From NCBI GenBank assembly GCA_963662675.2, contig CAXXHP010000004.1, positions 434,001 through 498,000 of the forward strand: DNA of 64,000 nucleotides. Reading direction: 5' to 3'. Origin of the DNA: G963662675 sp963662675 (lineage in GTDB: Bacteria > Bacteroidota > Bacteroidia > Bacteroidales > Prolixibacteraceae). A program made the translations under genes and the position numbers. Every line of letters starts with the position of its first letter. Within the stretch, counting starts at the first letter, position 1. The notes under the pieces are model-generated. The model did no database searches. It saw nothing but the letters and a program-made list of their open reading frames with translations, and was not told where the DNA came from. Below, in pieces: positions 35,767 to 44,437 of the stretch.

Positions 35767-38691
35767 GTTCATGATTTCGTCTTTGGTAATTGCTTTAAAT
35801 GGGTTGTTTGAGTTGATGAACTTTTCTGAAAGGGAAGATTTTCGTTCCTGAAGTTGCTGTATTTTTTCTTCAATGCTATCTTCTGTAATAAAGCGGTACA
35901 CCATTACTTTTTTATTTTGCCCAATGCGATGAGCACGGCTGATGGCTTGCAGCTCGGAAGCAGGATTCCACCAAGGGTCAATAATGAAAACATAGTCGGC
36001 AGAAGTGAGGTTCAGTCCTACACCACCGGCTTTTAATGAAATCAGGAAAATGCGGTTCTCTGGATCTTCCTGAAAGTTTTTTATGACTTGTGCGCGGTTA
36101 CTTGTCTGTCCTGTCAGAATGGAATACTTCCACTTTTTAGATTCGACTTGTTCTTTCACCAATTCCAGATGTTTTACAAATGATGAGAAGATCAGGACTT
36201 TATGCTTTTCGGACATTAGGCTTTCTAAGCTCCGGAAAATCTCATCAAATTTTCCGGATTCATTTTCTTCTGCTTCATTAAGCATGGACGGATGGTTGGC
36301 CAATTGTCGTAATTTGGTGAGACCTTGAAGCATCACGATAGCTGACTTTTTCACCCCTTCTTTTTCAATATTCTCCAGGATATTATTGCGAATAGCTGAT
36401 TTCTCAATTTCGTAAATTCGTTTTTGGTCTCCAACCAACTGGCAATATCTAACTTGTTCGGTGAGCGCAGGAAGATCAGTAGCTACTTGGTCTTTGGTTC
36501 GACGCAGTATAAAAGGGCGAATAAGGGTTTGAAGCTTTTCTTGTTTGTCAGGATCATTTTTCTTTTCAATAGGGGTGATGAATTCACGCTTAAAAAATGC
36601 CAGATTCCCCAATAATCCTTTATTGATAAAGTTTATCTGTGCCCATAAATCGGAAAGCGAATTCTCAATGGGGGTGCCTGTTAGCACCAGTCTGTGTTTG
36701 GCTTTTAGTTGGGTTACGGCTTGATAGGTTTTAGACCCCGGATTTTTAATGTTTTGGCTTTCGTCCAAAATCAGATAGAAAAATTCATGTTGGCGTAGAA
36801 GCTCAAAATCGTTGCGCACCATGCCATATGTGGTTATAATAATGTCGTAATATTGGACCAATCCCTTAAATCTAGCCGTCTTGTTTCGTTGCACGCCAAA
36901 ATGTTTGTACACTTTAAGTGAAGGCGTGAACTTTTTGATTTCGTTCTCCCAATTGTGTATTAATGATGTGGGCATAACAATTAATGCAGCTGCTTGCTGG
37001 TCGTCAGTTGCACTTTCTTCTTCCTCAAATGATAAATTGGTTTGCTCAGGGTGATCATTGAAGTTTGGAATTGGGATATTTCTTTTCAGCCGCTTCAGTT
37101 TAAGAAGCAAGGTGAGTGTTTGTAGGGTTTTCCCAAGTCCCATGTCATCAGCCAGACAGCCTCCAAACTGATTTTCAAATAATTTGTACATCCACGAAAA
37201 TCCTTCATGTTGATAGGAGCGGAGGGTGGCCTGTATTTGGGAAGGTATAGTGGCTTTCCCTTTTTCAGTTTGGCTGATGTCCTGCAAGCGGTTGAAGAAA
37301 CTCCTGTCAATTCCCCTTAGCCGTTTAGGAATGAGTTGCCCATGAAATTTTTTCAATCTCAATGTGTTACCGTCATGCGTTGTAAAAGGGAGAAAATCCT
37401 GATACTCAGAAAACCATTCTTTAGGCAGTATAGCTATTTTGCCATTAGGTAACTCAAATTCACGGATACCGTTTAATATGTGTTTTTTTAGTTTGATAAA
37501 AGGAATTTGATATTCACCTAGTGTGACCTTTGCATAAATGTCAAACCAATCATCATCGGCTTTAATCTGAATATCTAAATTCTGTTTTTCTGTTGAATAG
37601 TGGTGCTCATATTTATTTTGGCTCAATTTAAAGCCCAATGTATTAAGCTTTTTAGCGTTTTTATTCAGCCAGTTTACTAGCTCGTAAAGTCTATCTTTAT
37701 TACTTAATAGTTCAGCACCTTTGGGGAAATACCCTCCGTTTTTTAGCTTTAAATCCAGTTCATTTAATAGTTGCAGTTGCTTGTTTTCCCATTCCCAGTT
37801 GCGACTAATTTTTGTGAAATGATACGTTCCTTCATCTTTTTTTAGGGAGACAATTACCTCTGTTTTATTGTTGGATAAATACTCTTTTCCACCGTACGAA
37901 AACTTAGGTAAAAGTATGGCTTCCATACTAAGGTTTGGCTCAAGTGAAAGAATACCATGCATGGGGCTTTCTTTGTCGGAAATCTTAAATCCACTTGCTT
38001 TTACACGATGTTCTTTGATGGTGTTGAGTACAAAACTTTTGTAGTATTTGTCTTCCACAGCAGAGGGAATAAATACAAATTCTTTCTCGAAAAAGGGCAG
38101 CAGCCGTTTGGCATTTATTTTCTCAAAAACGTAAAGCTTGTTCTGCCAAACCAGAGAGCACGGTTCACTTGAAATCAGTTTTATATTTTTGTTCTGTAAA
38201 TTAAGGGGTTGGTTTTCATATACCATCTCCAGGCTATACTGTGTTCCTTCCTCTTTGCGGTTGAAGTTGAAGGTGCATCCCGTAAATGTTTTCGGGAGAG
38301 TAATTAGGTCTTCGTCGTAAAGATTGGAATATTTAGTTTGCTTATAAAAAAGACGGGTATCTCCGGCCATCAACACATGAATGATACGTATTATGTATTT
38401 GTCGATGTATGGGCTAATTTGGGTTTTGAACAAGCCAGTATCCATCTGCTGAAAAAATGCGCCAGACTCTTTTTTCTTCGAGAACTTTTTGACCAAGTTC
38501 TCATCGCTGTAAGCTTCAATTTGTTTTATCAATGTTGCCTGTTCTTCATTAAGTCCAAGTTTTTCAATGTCGCGCTGTTTTACCAGAGCTAATATGCTGT
38601 AAAATGAAGCTTTCTTTTCAATTATAAAGGCCTGGAAAATATATCCAAACGTACGATGCTCTGTTAATCCAATAATCAGTTCTTGCGACAT
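35755..38691 (-). CDS. SNF2-family helicase/ATPase
   Basis: A 978-residue Swi2/Snf2 ATPase. The first half (about residues 1-480) is a variable bacterial SNF2 N-terminal region of unknown role. The motor starts with LADDMGLGKTLQTLTLLL (Walker A GLGKT), the Walker B box is LILDESQNIKN (DESQ), and LTGTPIENSLSDLW and LISLKAGGVGLNLT follow. The end carries SRAHRIGQNKKVMVYRFI. Bacterial members act on protein-DNA or RNA polymerase complexes, and some are parts of defence islands, but there are no methylase, nuclease or other defence genes beside this one, so a housekeeping role is more likely. It converges on the kinase gene with a 12-base overlap. Confidence 0.92.
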   Translation of the reverse strand: MSQELIIGLTEHRTFGYIFQAFIIEKKASFYSILALVKQRDIEKLGLNEEQATLIKQIEAYSDENLVKKFSKKKESGAFFQQMDTGLFKTQISPYIDKYIIRIIHVLMAGDTRLFYKQTKYSNLYDEDLITLPKTFTGCTFNFNRKEEGTQYSLEMVYENQPLNLQNKNIKLISSEPCSLVWQNKLYVFEKINAKRLLPFFEKEFVFIPSAVEDKYYKSFVLNTIKEHRVKASGFKISDKESPMHGILSLEPNLSMEAILLPKFSYGGKEYLSNNKTEVIVSLKKDEGTYHFTKISRNWEWENKQLQLLNELDLKLKNGGYFPKGAELLSNKDRLYELVNWLNKNAKKLNTLGFKLSQNKYEHHYSTEKQNLDIQIKADDDWFDIYAKVTLGEYQIPFIKLKKHILNGIREFELPNGKIAILPKEWFSEYQDFLPFTTHDGNTLRLKKFHGQLIPKRLRGIDRSFFNRLQDISQTEKGKATIPSQIQATLRSYQHEGFSWMYKLFENQFGGCLADDMGLGKTLQTLTLLLKLKRLKRNIPIPNFNDHPEQTNLSFEEEESATDDQQAAALIVMPTSLIHNWENEIKKFTPSLKVYKHFGVQRNKTARFKGLVQYYDIIITTYGMVRNDFELLRQHEFFYLILDESQNIKNPGSKTYQAVTQLKAKHRLVLTGTPIENSLSDLWAQINFINKGLLGNLAFFKREFITPIEKKNDPDKQEKLQTLIRPFILRRTKDQVATDLPALTEQVRYCQLVGDQKRIYEIEKSAIRNNILENIEKEGVKKSAIVMLQGLTKLRQLANHPSMLNEAEENESGKFDEIFRSLESLMSEKHKVLIFSSFVKHLELVKEQVESKKWKYSILTGQTSNRAQVIKNFQEDPENRIFLISLKAGGVGLNLTSADYVFIIDPWWNPASELQAISRAHRIGQNKKVMVYRFITEDSIEEKIQQLQERKSSLSEKFINSNNPFKAITKDEIMNLFS

Positions 38692-39091
38692 AAATTACTT
38701 GAGAAATTAAAACCCAATTTAAAATAATTGGCTTTGGTAAAAAGACATTCTGAACAAACAAAACTTCAAATATAATTTAAAAAGAGAAAGGTTGTTGAAA
38801 GAGGTATTTTATTGGTAAAATAAATTCAATAAGAAATTGTCTTGTAGAATAATTGGGGTTCATCAAATCTGTATCCTGATTCTGTGTGATCATTTTGCGT
38901 CCATTTTTTCTTTTGTATTGATATTGTGTCGAATATACACAGTTTCTGGAAAGAAGAATTAAATGATTACATCGCTAATATATCTTGTTATAAGATCTCA
39001 GAAAAACAGAGAAATAGGCTGTATTTTCTTGTCACATTACTATTTTTGCCCCTTTAAAATTAGGTGTTGAAGAAATTGATTGTATTCAGAT
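38692..39091. other. Intergenic region between SNF2 and nfnA
   Basis: About 400 AT-rich bases with divergent outputs. The only recognisable site is the plus-strand -7 element at 39041-39048; no gene or RNA is supportable. Confidence 0.4.
39041..39048 (+). promoter_or_regulatory. Candidate -7 element of the nfnAB operon
   Basis: TATTTTTG fits TAnnTTTG and is 43 bases before the ATG at 39092. No good -33 element is visible. Confidence 0.45.
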
Positions 39092-39919
39092 ATGAGTCAA
39101 ATTATTAATATAGAGCAGTTTTCGGATCTTGTGTACAAGATTGAGGTGCATGCTCCACGTATTGCACGTTCGAGAAAACCAGGGCATTTTATCATTTTAC
39201 GTGTTGATGAGAGAGGCGAGAGAATACCCCTTACCATAGCGGCAGCAAATATAAAGACTGGTACGATTACGCTTGTTGTGCAAAAAGTGGGCGTTAGTTC
39301 CAAGCGACTTTGCGAGATGAAGCCTGGCGATGAAATACTTGATTTGGTAGGGCCTTTGGGGCGTGCTACAAGCATACATCAGGTTGGAACAATTTTAGCA
39401 TGTGCAGGAGGAGTTGGAACAGCACCGATGTTGCCTATTGTGGAAGGTTTTAAAAAAGCAGGAAACAGAGTCGTCACAATTCTAGCTGCCCGTAGTAAAG
39501 ACCTGATAATTCTTGAAGATGAAATTAGAAAATGGTCTGATGAAGTTATTGTCATGACCGATGATGGCTCGTATGGAACAAAAGGTTTAGTTACAGCTGG
39601 TGCAGAACAAGTAATTCAACGTGAAAAAATTGACGAATGTATTGCGATTGGCCCGGCCATAATGATGAAATATACGTCTATCCTTACAAAAAAATACAAC
39701 ATTCCAACTCAAGCTAGCTTAAACTCCATTATGGTAGATGGCACTGGAATGTGTGGTGCTTGTCGGGTAAATGTTGGCGGGATAACGCGTTTTACATGTG
39801 TTGATGGCCCTGAATTTGACGCCCACCAAATTGATTTTGATGAATTGGTTCTGCGGTTAGGTGGCTACAAAAACGCCGAGAAAGAAGACTACGAAAGAAT
39901 TTTACAGCCTAAAAAATAG
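39092..39919 (+). CDS. nfnA: Ferredoxin:NADP+ transhydrogenase small subunit (NfnA/SudB-like)
   Basis: A 275-residue FAD and [2Fe-2S] protein. The FAD-binding beta-barrel (KPGHFIILRVDERGERIPLT) is followed by an NAD-binding lobe (ILACAGGVGTAPMLPIVEGF) and a C-terminal Cys cluster (GTGMCGACRV and RFTCVDGPEF). In Thermotoga and Clostridium NfnAB couples NADH and reduced ferredoxin to NADP+ by electron bifurcation; annotated sulfide dehydrogenases SudAB are the same proteins. Start at 39092 is preferred over the TTG at 39080, as the family begins with this IIxxE motif. It is 7 bases upstream of the large subunit. Confidence 0.92.
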   Translation: MSQIINIEQFSDLVYKIEVHAPRIARSRKPGHFIILRVDERGERIPLTIAAANIKTGTITLVVQKVGVSSKRLCEMKPGDEILDLVGPLGRATSIHQVGTILACAGGVGTAPMLPIVEGFKKAGNRVVTILAARSKDLIILEDEIRKWSDEVIVMTDDGSYGTKGLVTAGAEQVIQREKIDECIAIGPAIMMKYTSILTKKYNIPTQASLNSIMVDGTGMCGACRVNVGGITRFTCVDGPEFDAHQIDFDELVLRLGGYKNAEKEDYERILQPKK

Positions 39920-39926
39920 TTGATCT

Positions 39927-41396
39927 ATGAAGACAGATCTGAACGAAGAACGTCAACAAGAATGGCGTGTAGAGTTACGTGCCAAATTAAAAAATAAGGA
40001 ACGTACTGGGATCAGTAGGGTTAAAATGCCTGAAATGGATCCAAGTGAACGTATTTTATATCAGGATAGAGAAGTTAATATGGGGCTTGGTGAAATTGAT
40101 GCACAGCAAGAAGCAAAACGTTGCCTTGATTGTGTAACACCAACGTGTATTGAAGGTTGTCCGGTTAATATTAACATTCCAAACTTTGTTAAAAATATTG
40201 AACGTGGTGAGTTTTTACAAGCCGCAAAAACGTTGAAAGATGCATCAGCGTTACCTGCAGTATGTGGTCGGGTTTGTCCACAGGAAAAACAGTGTGAAGC
40301 CAATTGCTTTTATACGCTAAAACTTAAAAAAGATCCGGTAGCAATTGGTTATCTTGAGCGTTTTGCTGCTGATTATGAGCAGCAAAGTGGCGATATTTCA
40401 GTTCCTGAAGTTGCCGCTTCAAATGGGATTAAGGTAGCAGCTGTTGGTTCTGGGCCCGTTGCACTATCATTTGCAGGCGATATTGTAAAGTTAGGATATG
40501 ACGTGACTGTATTTGAAGCCTTACATGAAATAGGTGGTGTGCTGAAATATGGGATTCCTGAATTTCGATTGCCCAACCACATTATTGATACTGAACTAAA
40601 TAACCTGGAACAGATGGGGGTGCATTTTGAGCGTAATTTCATTGTTGGACGAACGGCGTCTTTTGATGATTTGAGAGAAGAGGGTTTTAGCGCCTTTTTC
40701 ATTGGTAGTGGTGCCGGATTGCCTCGTTTTATGAATATTCCAGGTGAAAACATAAATGGTGTTTTGTCATCTAATGAATATTTAACCCGAGTGAATCTAA
40801 TGAATGCTTCGCGTGAAGGCTATGATACTCCGGTGTTAAAAGGAAAAAATGTGGCCGTAATTGGAGGTGGTAATACCGCAATTGATTCGGTAAGAACGGC
40901 CAAGCGATTGGGAGCCGAACGTGCGATGATTATTTACCGACGCACGATTGATGAGATGCCGGCTCGAGCAGAGGAAGTCCACCATGCCAAAGAGGAGGGA
41001 ATTGAATTTATCATGCTTTCAAATCCAATAGAATACTTTGCCAACGAAAATGGACGTGTTGAGAGGATTCGTGTTCAGCGAATGGAGCTTGGAGAACCCG
41101 ATGTGTCTGGCAGAAGAAGCCCTGTTCCTATGGATGGCGCCGATTACGATATTCCTGTTGATGTAGTTGTTGTTGCAATCGGTGTTTCACCAAATCCGTT
41201 GATTCCTACCGCTCTTCCTGAGTTGGAGGTGAGTAAATGGGGAACAGTTGAAGTAAACCAAGAAACCATGCAAAGCTCTATTCCTGATGTATTTGCTGGA
41301 GGAGACATTGTAAGAGGGGGAGCCACTGTTATTCTCGCAATGGGGGATGGACGTCGTGCGGCAGCCGGAATGCATCGCTATCTGTCTGACATTTAA
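39927..41396 (+). CDS. nfnB: NADPH-dependent flavoprotein, NfnB/GltD type (transhydrogenase large subunit)
   Basis: A 489-residue protein of the glutamate-synthase small-subunit family. Two N-terminal [4Fe-4S] sites are formed by CLDCVTPTCIEGCPVNIN and CGRVCPQEKQCEANC. The FAD fold is VAAVGSGPVALSFAGD, and the NADPH fold is VAVIGGGNTAIDSVRTAKRLG with YRRTIDEMPAR and MELGEPD. The C-terminal FAD segment is DVFAGGDIVRGGATVILAMG. It forms the NfnAB complex with the preceding gene. It also serves as a useful reference: the related protein at 54453 lacks exactly the NADPH fold seen here. Confidence 0.92.
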   Translation: MKTDLNEERQQEWRVELRAKLKNKERTGISRVKMPEMDPSERILYQDREVNMGLGEIDAQQEAKRCLDCVTPTCIEGCPVNINIPNFVKNIERGEFLQAAKTLKDASALPAVCGRVCPQEKQCEANCFYTLKLKKDPVAIGYLERFAADYEQQSGDISVPEVAASNGIKVAAVGSGPVALSFAGDIVKLGYDVTVFEALHEIGGVLKYGIPEFRLPNHIIDTELNNLEQMGVHFERNFIVGRTASFDDLREEGFSAFFIGSGAGLPRFMNIPGENINGVLSSNEYLTRVNLMNASREGYDTPVLKGKNVAVIGGGNTAIDSVRTAKRLGAERAMIIYRRTIDEMPARAEEVHHAKEEGIEFIMLSNPIEYFANENGRVERIRVQRMELGEPDVSGRRSPVPMDGADYDIPVDVVVVAIGVSPNPLIPTALPELEVSKWGTVEVNQETMQSSIPDVFAGGDIVRGGATVILAMGDGRRAAAGMHRYLSDI

Positions 41397-41551
41397 TTGC
41401 TGCAATTAAGTGGCGTACCCAATATTAACGAGGCAATATCGTTGAACTATAATGATTGTCATTTTGCGTTGTTTTCGATGGTCAATATCTACTCATCGAA
41501 AAATAACATTTTTTAATGGCTTATTAGAGATGTGAATTTGTCTGATTGTTT

Positions 41552-41559
41552 TATTTTTG
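41552..41559 (+). promoter_or_regulatory. Candidate -7 element of the LysM gene
   Basis: TATTTTTG matches TAnnTTTG and lies 22 bases before the ATG at 41581. It overlaps upstream in-frame start candidates at 41557 and 41560, supporting 41581 as the start. Confidence 0.5.
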
Positions 41560-41580
41560 ATGTCTCAAACTGATAGGATA

Positions 41581-43953
41581 ATGAAGTATTTGATTCTTGT
41601 TGTATTCTTTTTTACTATTTCTATAGCCTCTTCCATTGCTCAATCGGAAGGTGAAAGTCAATATTTTCTACATAAAGTACAGCAAGGTGAGACTATTTAT
41701 TCAATAAGTAAGAACTACTCAGTTGAGCAAAAAGATCTGTTAAATGCCAACCCAGAACTGATATCCGGCTTAAAATTGGGACAGGAACTGAAGATTCCCG
41801 GAGTCAAAATCACACAATTAGCATCAGTTCAAACGGAGAATGCAGAAGAGCGTCAACCCATATTCCGATCGTATAAGGTTAAGCGGAAAAACACCTTGCA
41901 TGGTATCGCAAAACAATATGATATTGAGGTTGATGATATACTGAAATATAATCCGGAAGCAGAAAACGGCATAAAAAAGGGACAAATTCTAAGAATTCCG
42001 GATAAGTCTGATCTTGACGAAATTAAAAAAGAAACAGCTAAGTTGATTGCAAGTAATACTTCAATGATTAGTCATGTTGTTGTGGGTGATGAAACACTAT
42101 ATTCCATTTCCAATAAATACAATTGCAGCATTTCCTCGATCTTAGAAATGAACCCGGATGCTATAAATGGATTGCCCATCGGGATAACTCTTCAAATACC
42201 TTTAGCATCAGGAGAGACTTCGCAGACATTAGCCGCTGGTGAGTATTTTATTCATTTGGTTGAATCCGGTGAAACCTATTGGGGATTGGAGCAAAAGTAT
42301 AATACGACTCAAGCTGAATTGGAAAGCCTAAATCCTGCTTTGGTAGATGGATTAAAGTCGGGTATGCGGATTAATATCCCTCTTGACAAAGTCCCAAACG
42401 TAACTGCAGTTCCTGTAAATGAAGAGGCATTTGAAAAGTATGAAGTTTCAAAAGGCGAAACATTATATAATATATCTAGGCGTTTTGACTTGAAAATAAG
42501 CGAGATAAGGCGTGTTAATCCGGTGTTGAAATATCGTGGTCTAATGGCTAATGAGATAATCCTCATTCCAATAATTCATGAAAATGTCATTTCTATTCAG
42601 CGGGACTCAATAAATGTGCCTGTTGATTCGATTATTGTTCCGGTAGAAAACTTGGATTATTCGATAGATGTAATAACAACCAATGTTCCTGAGGCATGCG
42701 AGCCAAATTTAGAAGCAGCTCAGGAGACCTATCAAATAGGATTATTGCTTCCTCTCTATTTAGCGGCCAATGACACAGTAAACCGTATTCGAATTACTGC
42801 TGCGGAGATGATGGAAGATACGGCCTTGATGAATAGTATTGACGATGTAATGGAGCTTCCTGTTGATTCATTCAGATGGAGGCAGGATGAAATCATTTAT
42901 TCAAGATCGGAGAACTTCCTCCATTTTTATGAAGGGGTTTTACTTGCTGTTGACAGCCTTCAAAGGCAAGGAATGAATGTTGAGTTAAATGTTTTTGATA
43001 CCAATCAGGATAAGCATGTCGTGGATTCGTTAATTCAGTTGGATATCTTTAGAGAGCTTGACTTAATCATTGGACCTATTTATCCTGAGATTCAGTCTTC
43101 TGTCGCAAATTTTGCCTATAAAAATAGGATACCGATGGTTTCTCCGTTGTCTTCATCGGGAAATTTTGAAGAATCAAATCCGTATTATTTTAAAGTAAAT
43201 CCAACGAAAGAATATCTAATTCGAAAAACAGCAGATTTCATCAACGAAGAATACTTTGACGAAAAACTGATTGTACTCCAAATGGGGGAGTATAAACATC
43301 TACCCGAGGTAGAGTTAGTTAATCTTTGTAGGGAGAAAATTTTCAATGCTGGTATGAATTGGCAAACGGATAATTTATTGTTTCATGAGTATAATTTTCA
43401 GGCAGAAGGTTCTCTTGGATTATCCCGAGTTGTGTCGAAAGACCGTAATAATATTTTTATCATTCCATCTTCAACAGAAGCCCAACTGAGTGTGGGCATT
43501 ACAAACTTAAACACCCTTGCTGAACATTATCCTGTGACTTTGGTAGGGCTTTCAAATATTCAACGCTATAATTCAATTCAGATAGAATATTTACATCGTA
43601 TAAATTTAACCTTATTAAGCCCGTATTTTGTTGATTATAAGTCAAAAATAACCAACCGTTTTGTTGGGGAATTCAGAACCAATTTTGGCACTGAACCAAC
43701 ACAATATAGCTTTCAGGGTTATGATATAGCTTTCTATTTTATGTCGGCTCTTTATACGTATGGAAAGGACTTTGTCGAATGCTTACCATATCTTGATGTA
43801 GACTTGACTCAGACAAATTTCTCATTTGATAAGGTTAGCAGAATGGGAGGTTATATGAATAATGGTTTATTCATTGTGAATTACGACCCTCAGTTCAATG
43901 TGTCTGCAAAAGGTCGTGTTGGGAAACCAACACATTATATTTCTGCAGAATAG
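41581..43953 (+). CDS. Five-LysM protein with periplasmic type-I substrate-binding domain
   Basis: A 790-residue exported protein. A signal peptide (LILVVFFFTISIASSIAQ) is followed by five LysM repeats, each about 45 residues with GETIYSIS, KNTLHGIA, DETLYSIS, GETYWGLE and GETLYNIS at their starts and ending in a KIP-like strand. After a linker rich in Val/Pro, the C-terminal about 400 residues form a type-1 periplasmic-binding fold (YQIGLLLPLYLAAND, LDLIIGPIYPEIQSSVANF, IPMVSPLSSSGNF), related to amino-acid-binding LivJ or LpoA-like proteins. LysM domains bind peptidoglycan, so this is probably an anchored wall-synthesis or hydrolase regulator. Downstream of nfnB by about 185 bases, with its own -7 element. 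Confidence 0.85.
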   Translation: MKYLILVVFFFTISIASSIAQSEGESQYFLHKVQQGETIYSISKNYSVEQKDLLNANPELISGLKLGQELKIPGVKITQLASVQTENAEERQPIFRSYKVKRKNTLHGIAKQYDIEVDDILKYNPEAENGIKKGQILRIPDKSDLDEIKKETAKLIASNTSMISHVVVGDETLYSISNKYNCSISSILEMNPDAINGLPIGITLQIPLASGETSQTLAAGEYFIHLVESGETYWGLEQKYNTTQAELESLNPALVDGLKSGMRINIPLDKVPNVTAVPVNEEAFEKYEVSKGETLYNISRRFDLKISEIRRVNPVLKYRGLMANEIILIPIIHENVISIQRDSINVPVDSIIVPVENLDYSIDVITTNVPEACEPNLEAAQETYQIGLLLPLYLAANDTVNRIRITAAEMMEDTALMNSIDDVMELPVDSFRWRQDEIIYSRSENFLHFYEGVLLAVDSLQRQGMNVELNVFDTNQDKHVVDSLIQLDIFRELDLIIGPIYPEIQSSVANFAYKNRIPMVSPLSSSGNFEESNPYYFKVNPTKEYLIRKTADFINEEYFDEKLIVLQMGEYKHLPEVELVNLCREKIFNAGMNWQTDNLLFHEYNFQAEGSLGLSRVVSKDRNNIFIIPSSTEAQLSVGITNLNTLAEHYPVTLVGLSNIQRYNSIQIEYLHRINLTLLSPYFVDYKSKITNRFVGEFRTNFGTEPTQYSFQGYDIAFYFMSALYTYGKDFVECLPYLDVDLTQTNFSFDKVSRMGGYMNNGLFIVNYDPQFNVSAKGRVGKPTHYISAE

Positions 43954-44189
43954 GAGTAAAGTCCATATTTATCGTAATCATTTCTGCCCCGATCTAATCA
44001 ATTTTAAGTTTGATCCACAAGGCTGGTTTTTATGGCTCATAGGTTCTAAATTGAGTTAAATATGCCCTTCTTTAACTTTCTGGAGAGCATACTTCTTCTC
44101 CCATTTAATAAATACAAGATAATAGGCTACAGTGTTGACTTTGCTAATGGCCACTGTATCAGTACTACTGTATTGTGGGTGAACATAAT

Positions 44190-44203
44190 AGTTGTTAACA
44201 ACT
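44190..44203. promoter_or_regulatory. Perfect 14-bp palindrome
   Basis: AGTTGTTAACAACT is its own reverse complement. It lies about 235 bases before the operon start and could be a dimeric-regulator site; chance remains possible in AT-rich DNA. Confidence 0.35.
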
Positions 44204-44369
44204 TTAACTATTTAGATACTTCTTAAATTTTCAGTATATCTGTGTATTCTAGTTATTCCTTAATAAATTTGAAATCGGATACATTTTTAAAAAAAAAGTG
44301 GAGGCGGGAAGTGATCCGGTTGTAAGTAAACACGGCTTATACATTAAGCATGGTAATGCATTAACAACA

Positions 44370-44386
44370 TGTGATATTAATTCACA
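44370..44386. promoter_or_regulatory. CRP/FNR-like inverted repeat before the redox operon
   Basis: TGTGA and TCACA separated by 7 bases, centred at 44378. If the -7 element GATTTTTG at 44404-44411 is used, the start point is near 44418 and the centre falls near -40, where class II CRP/FNR activators bind. The usual CRP spacing is 6, so this is a weak match. Confidence 0.35.
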
Positions 44387-44437
44387 ATGAACCATTTAAT
44401 ATCGATTTTTGTAAAAACCCAAATAATTTAAAAATTT

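Larger units (their letters stand above)
43954..44437. other. Control region upstream of the redox/beta-propeller operon
   Basis: Nearly 500 AT-rich bases without a supportable gene. It holds a perfect 14-base palindrome (44190-44203), a TGTGA/TCACA inverted repeat (44370-44386) and a near-consensus -7 element, GATTTTTG, at 44404-44411. These are listed separately where supportable. Confidence 0.5.

Noticed and set aside
35755..38691. SNF2 helicase as part of a phage-defence island
   Set aside because: No methyltransferase, nuclease, DISARM or other defence gene flanks it; neighbours are a histidine kinase and nfnA.
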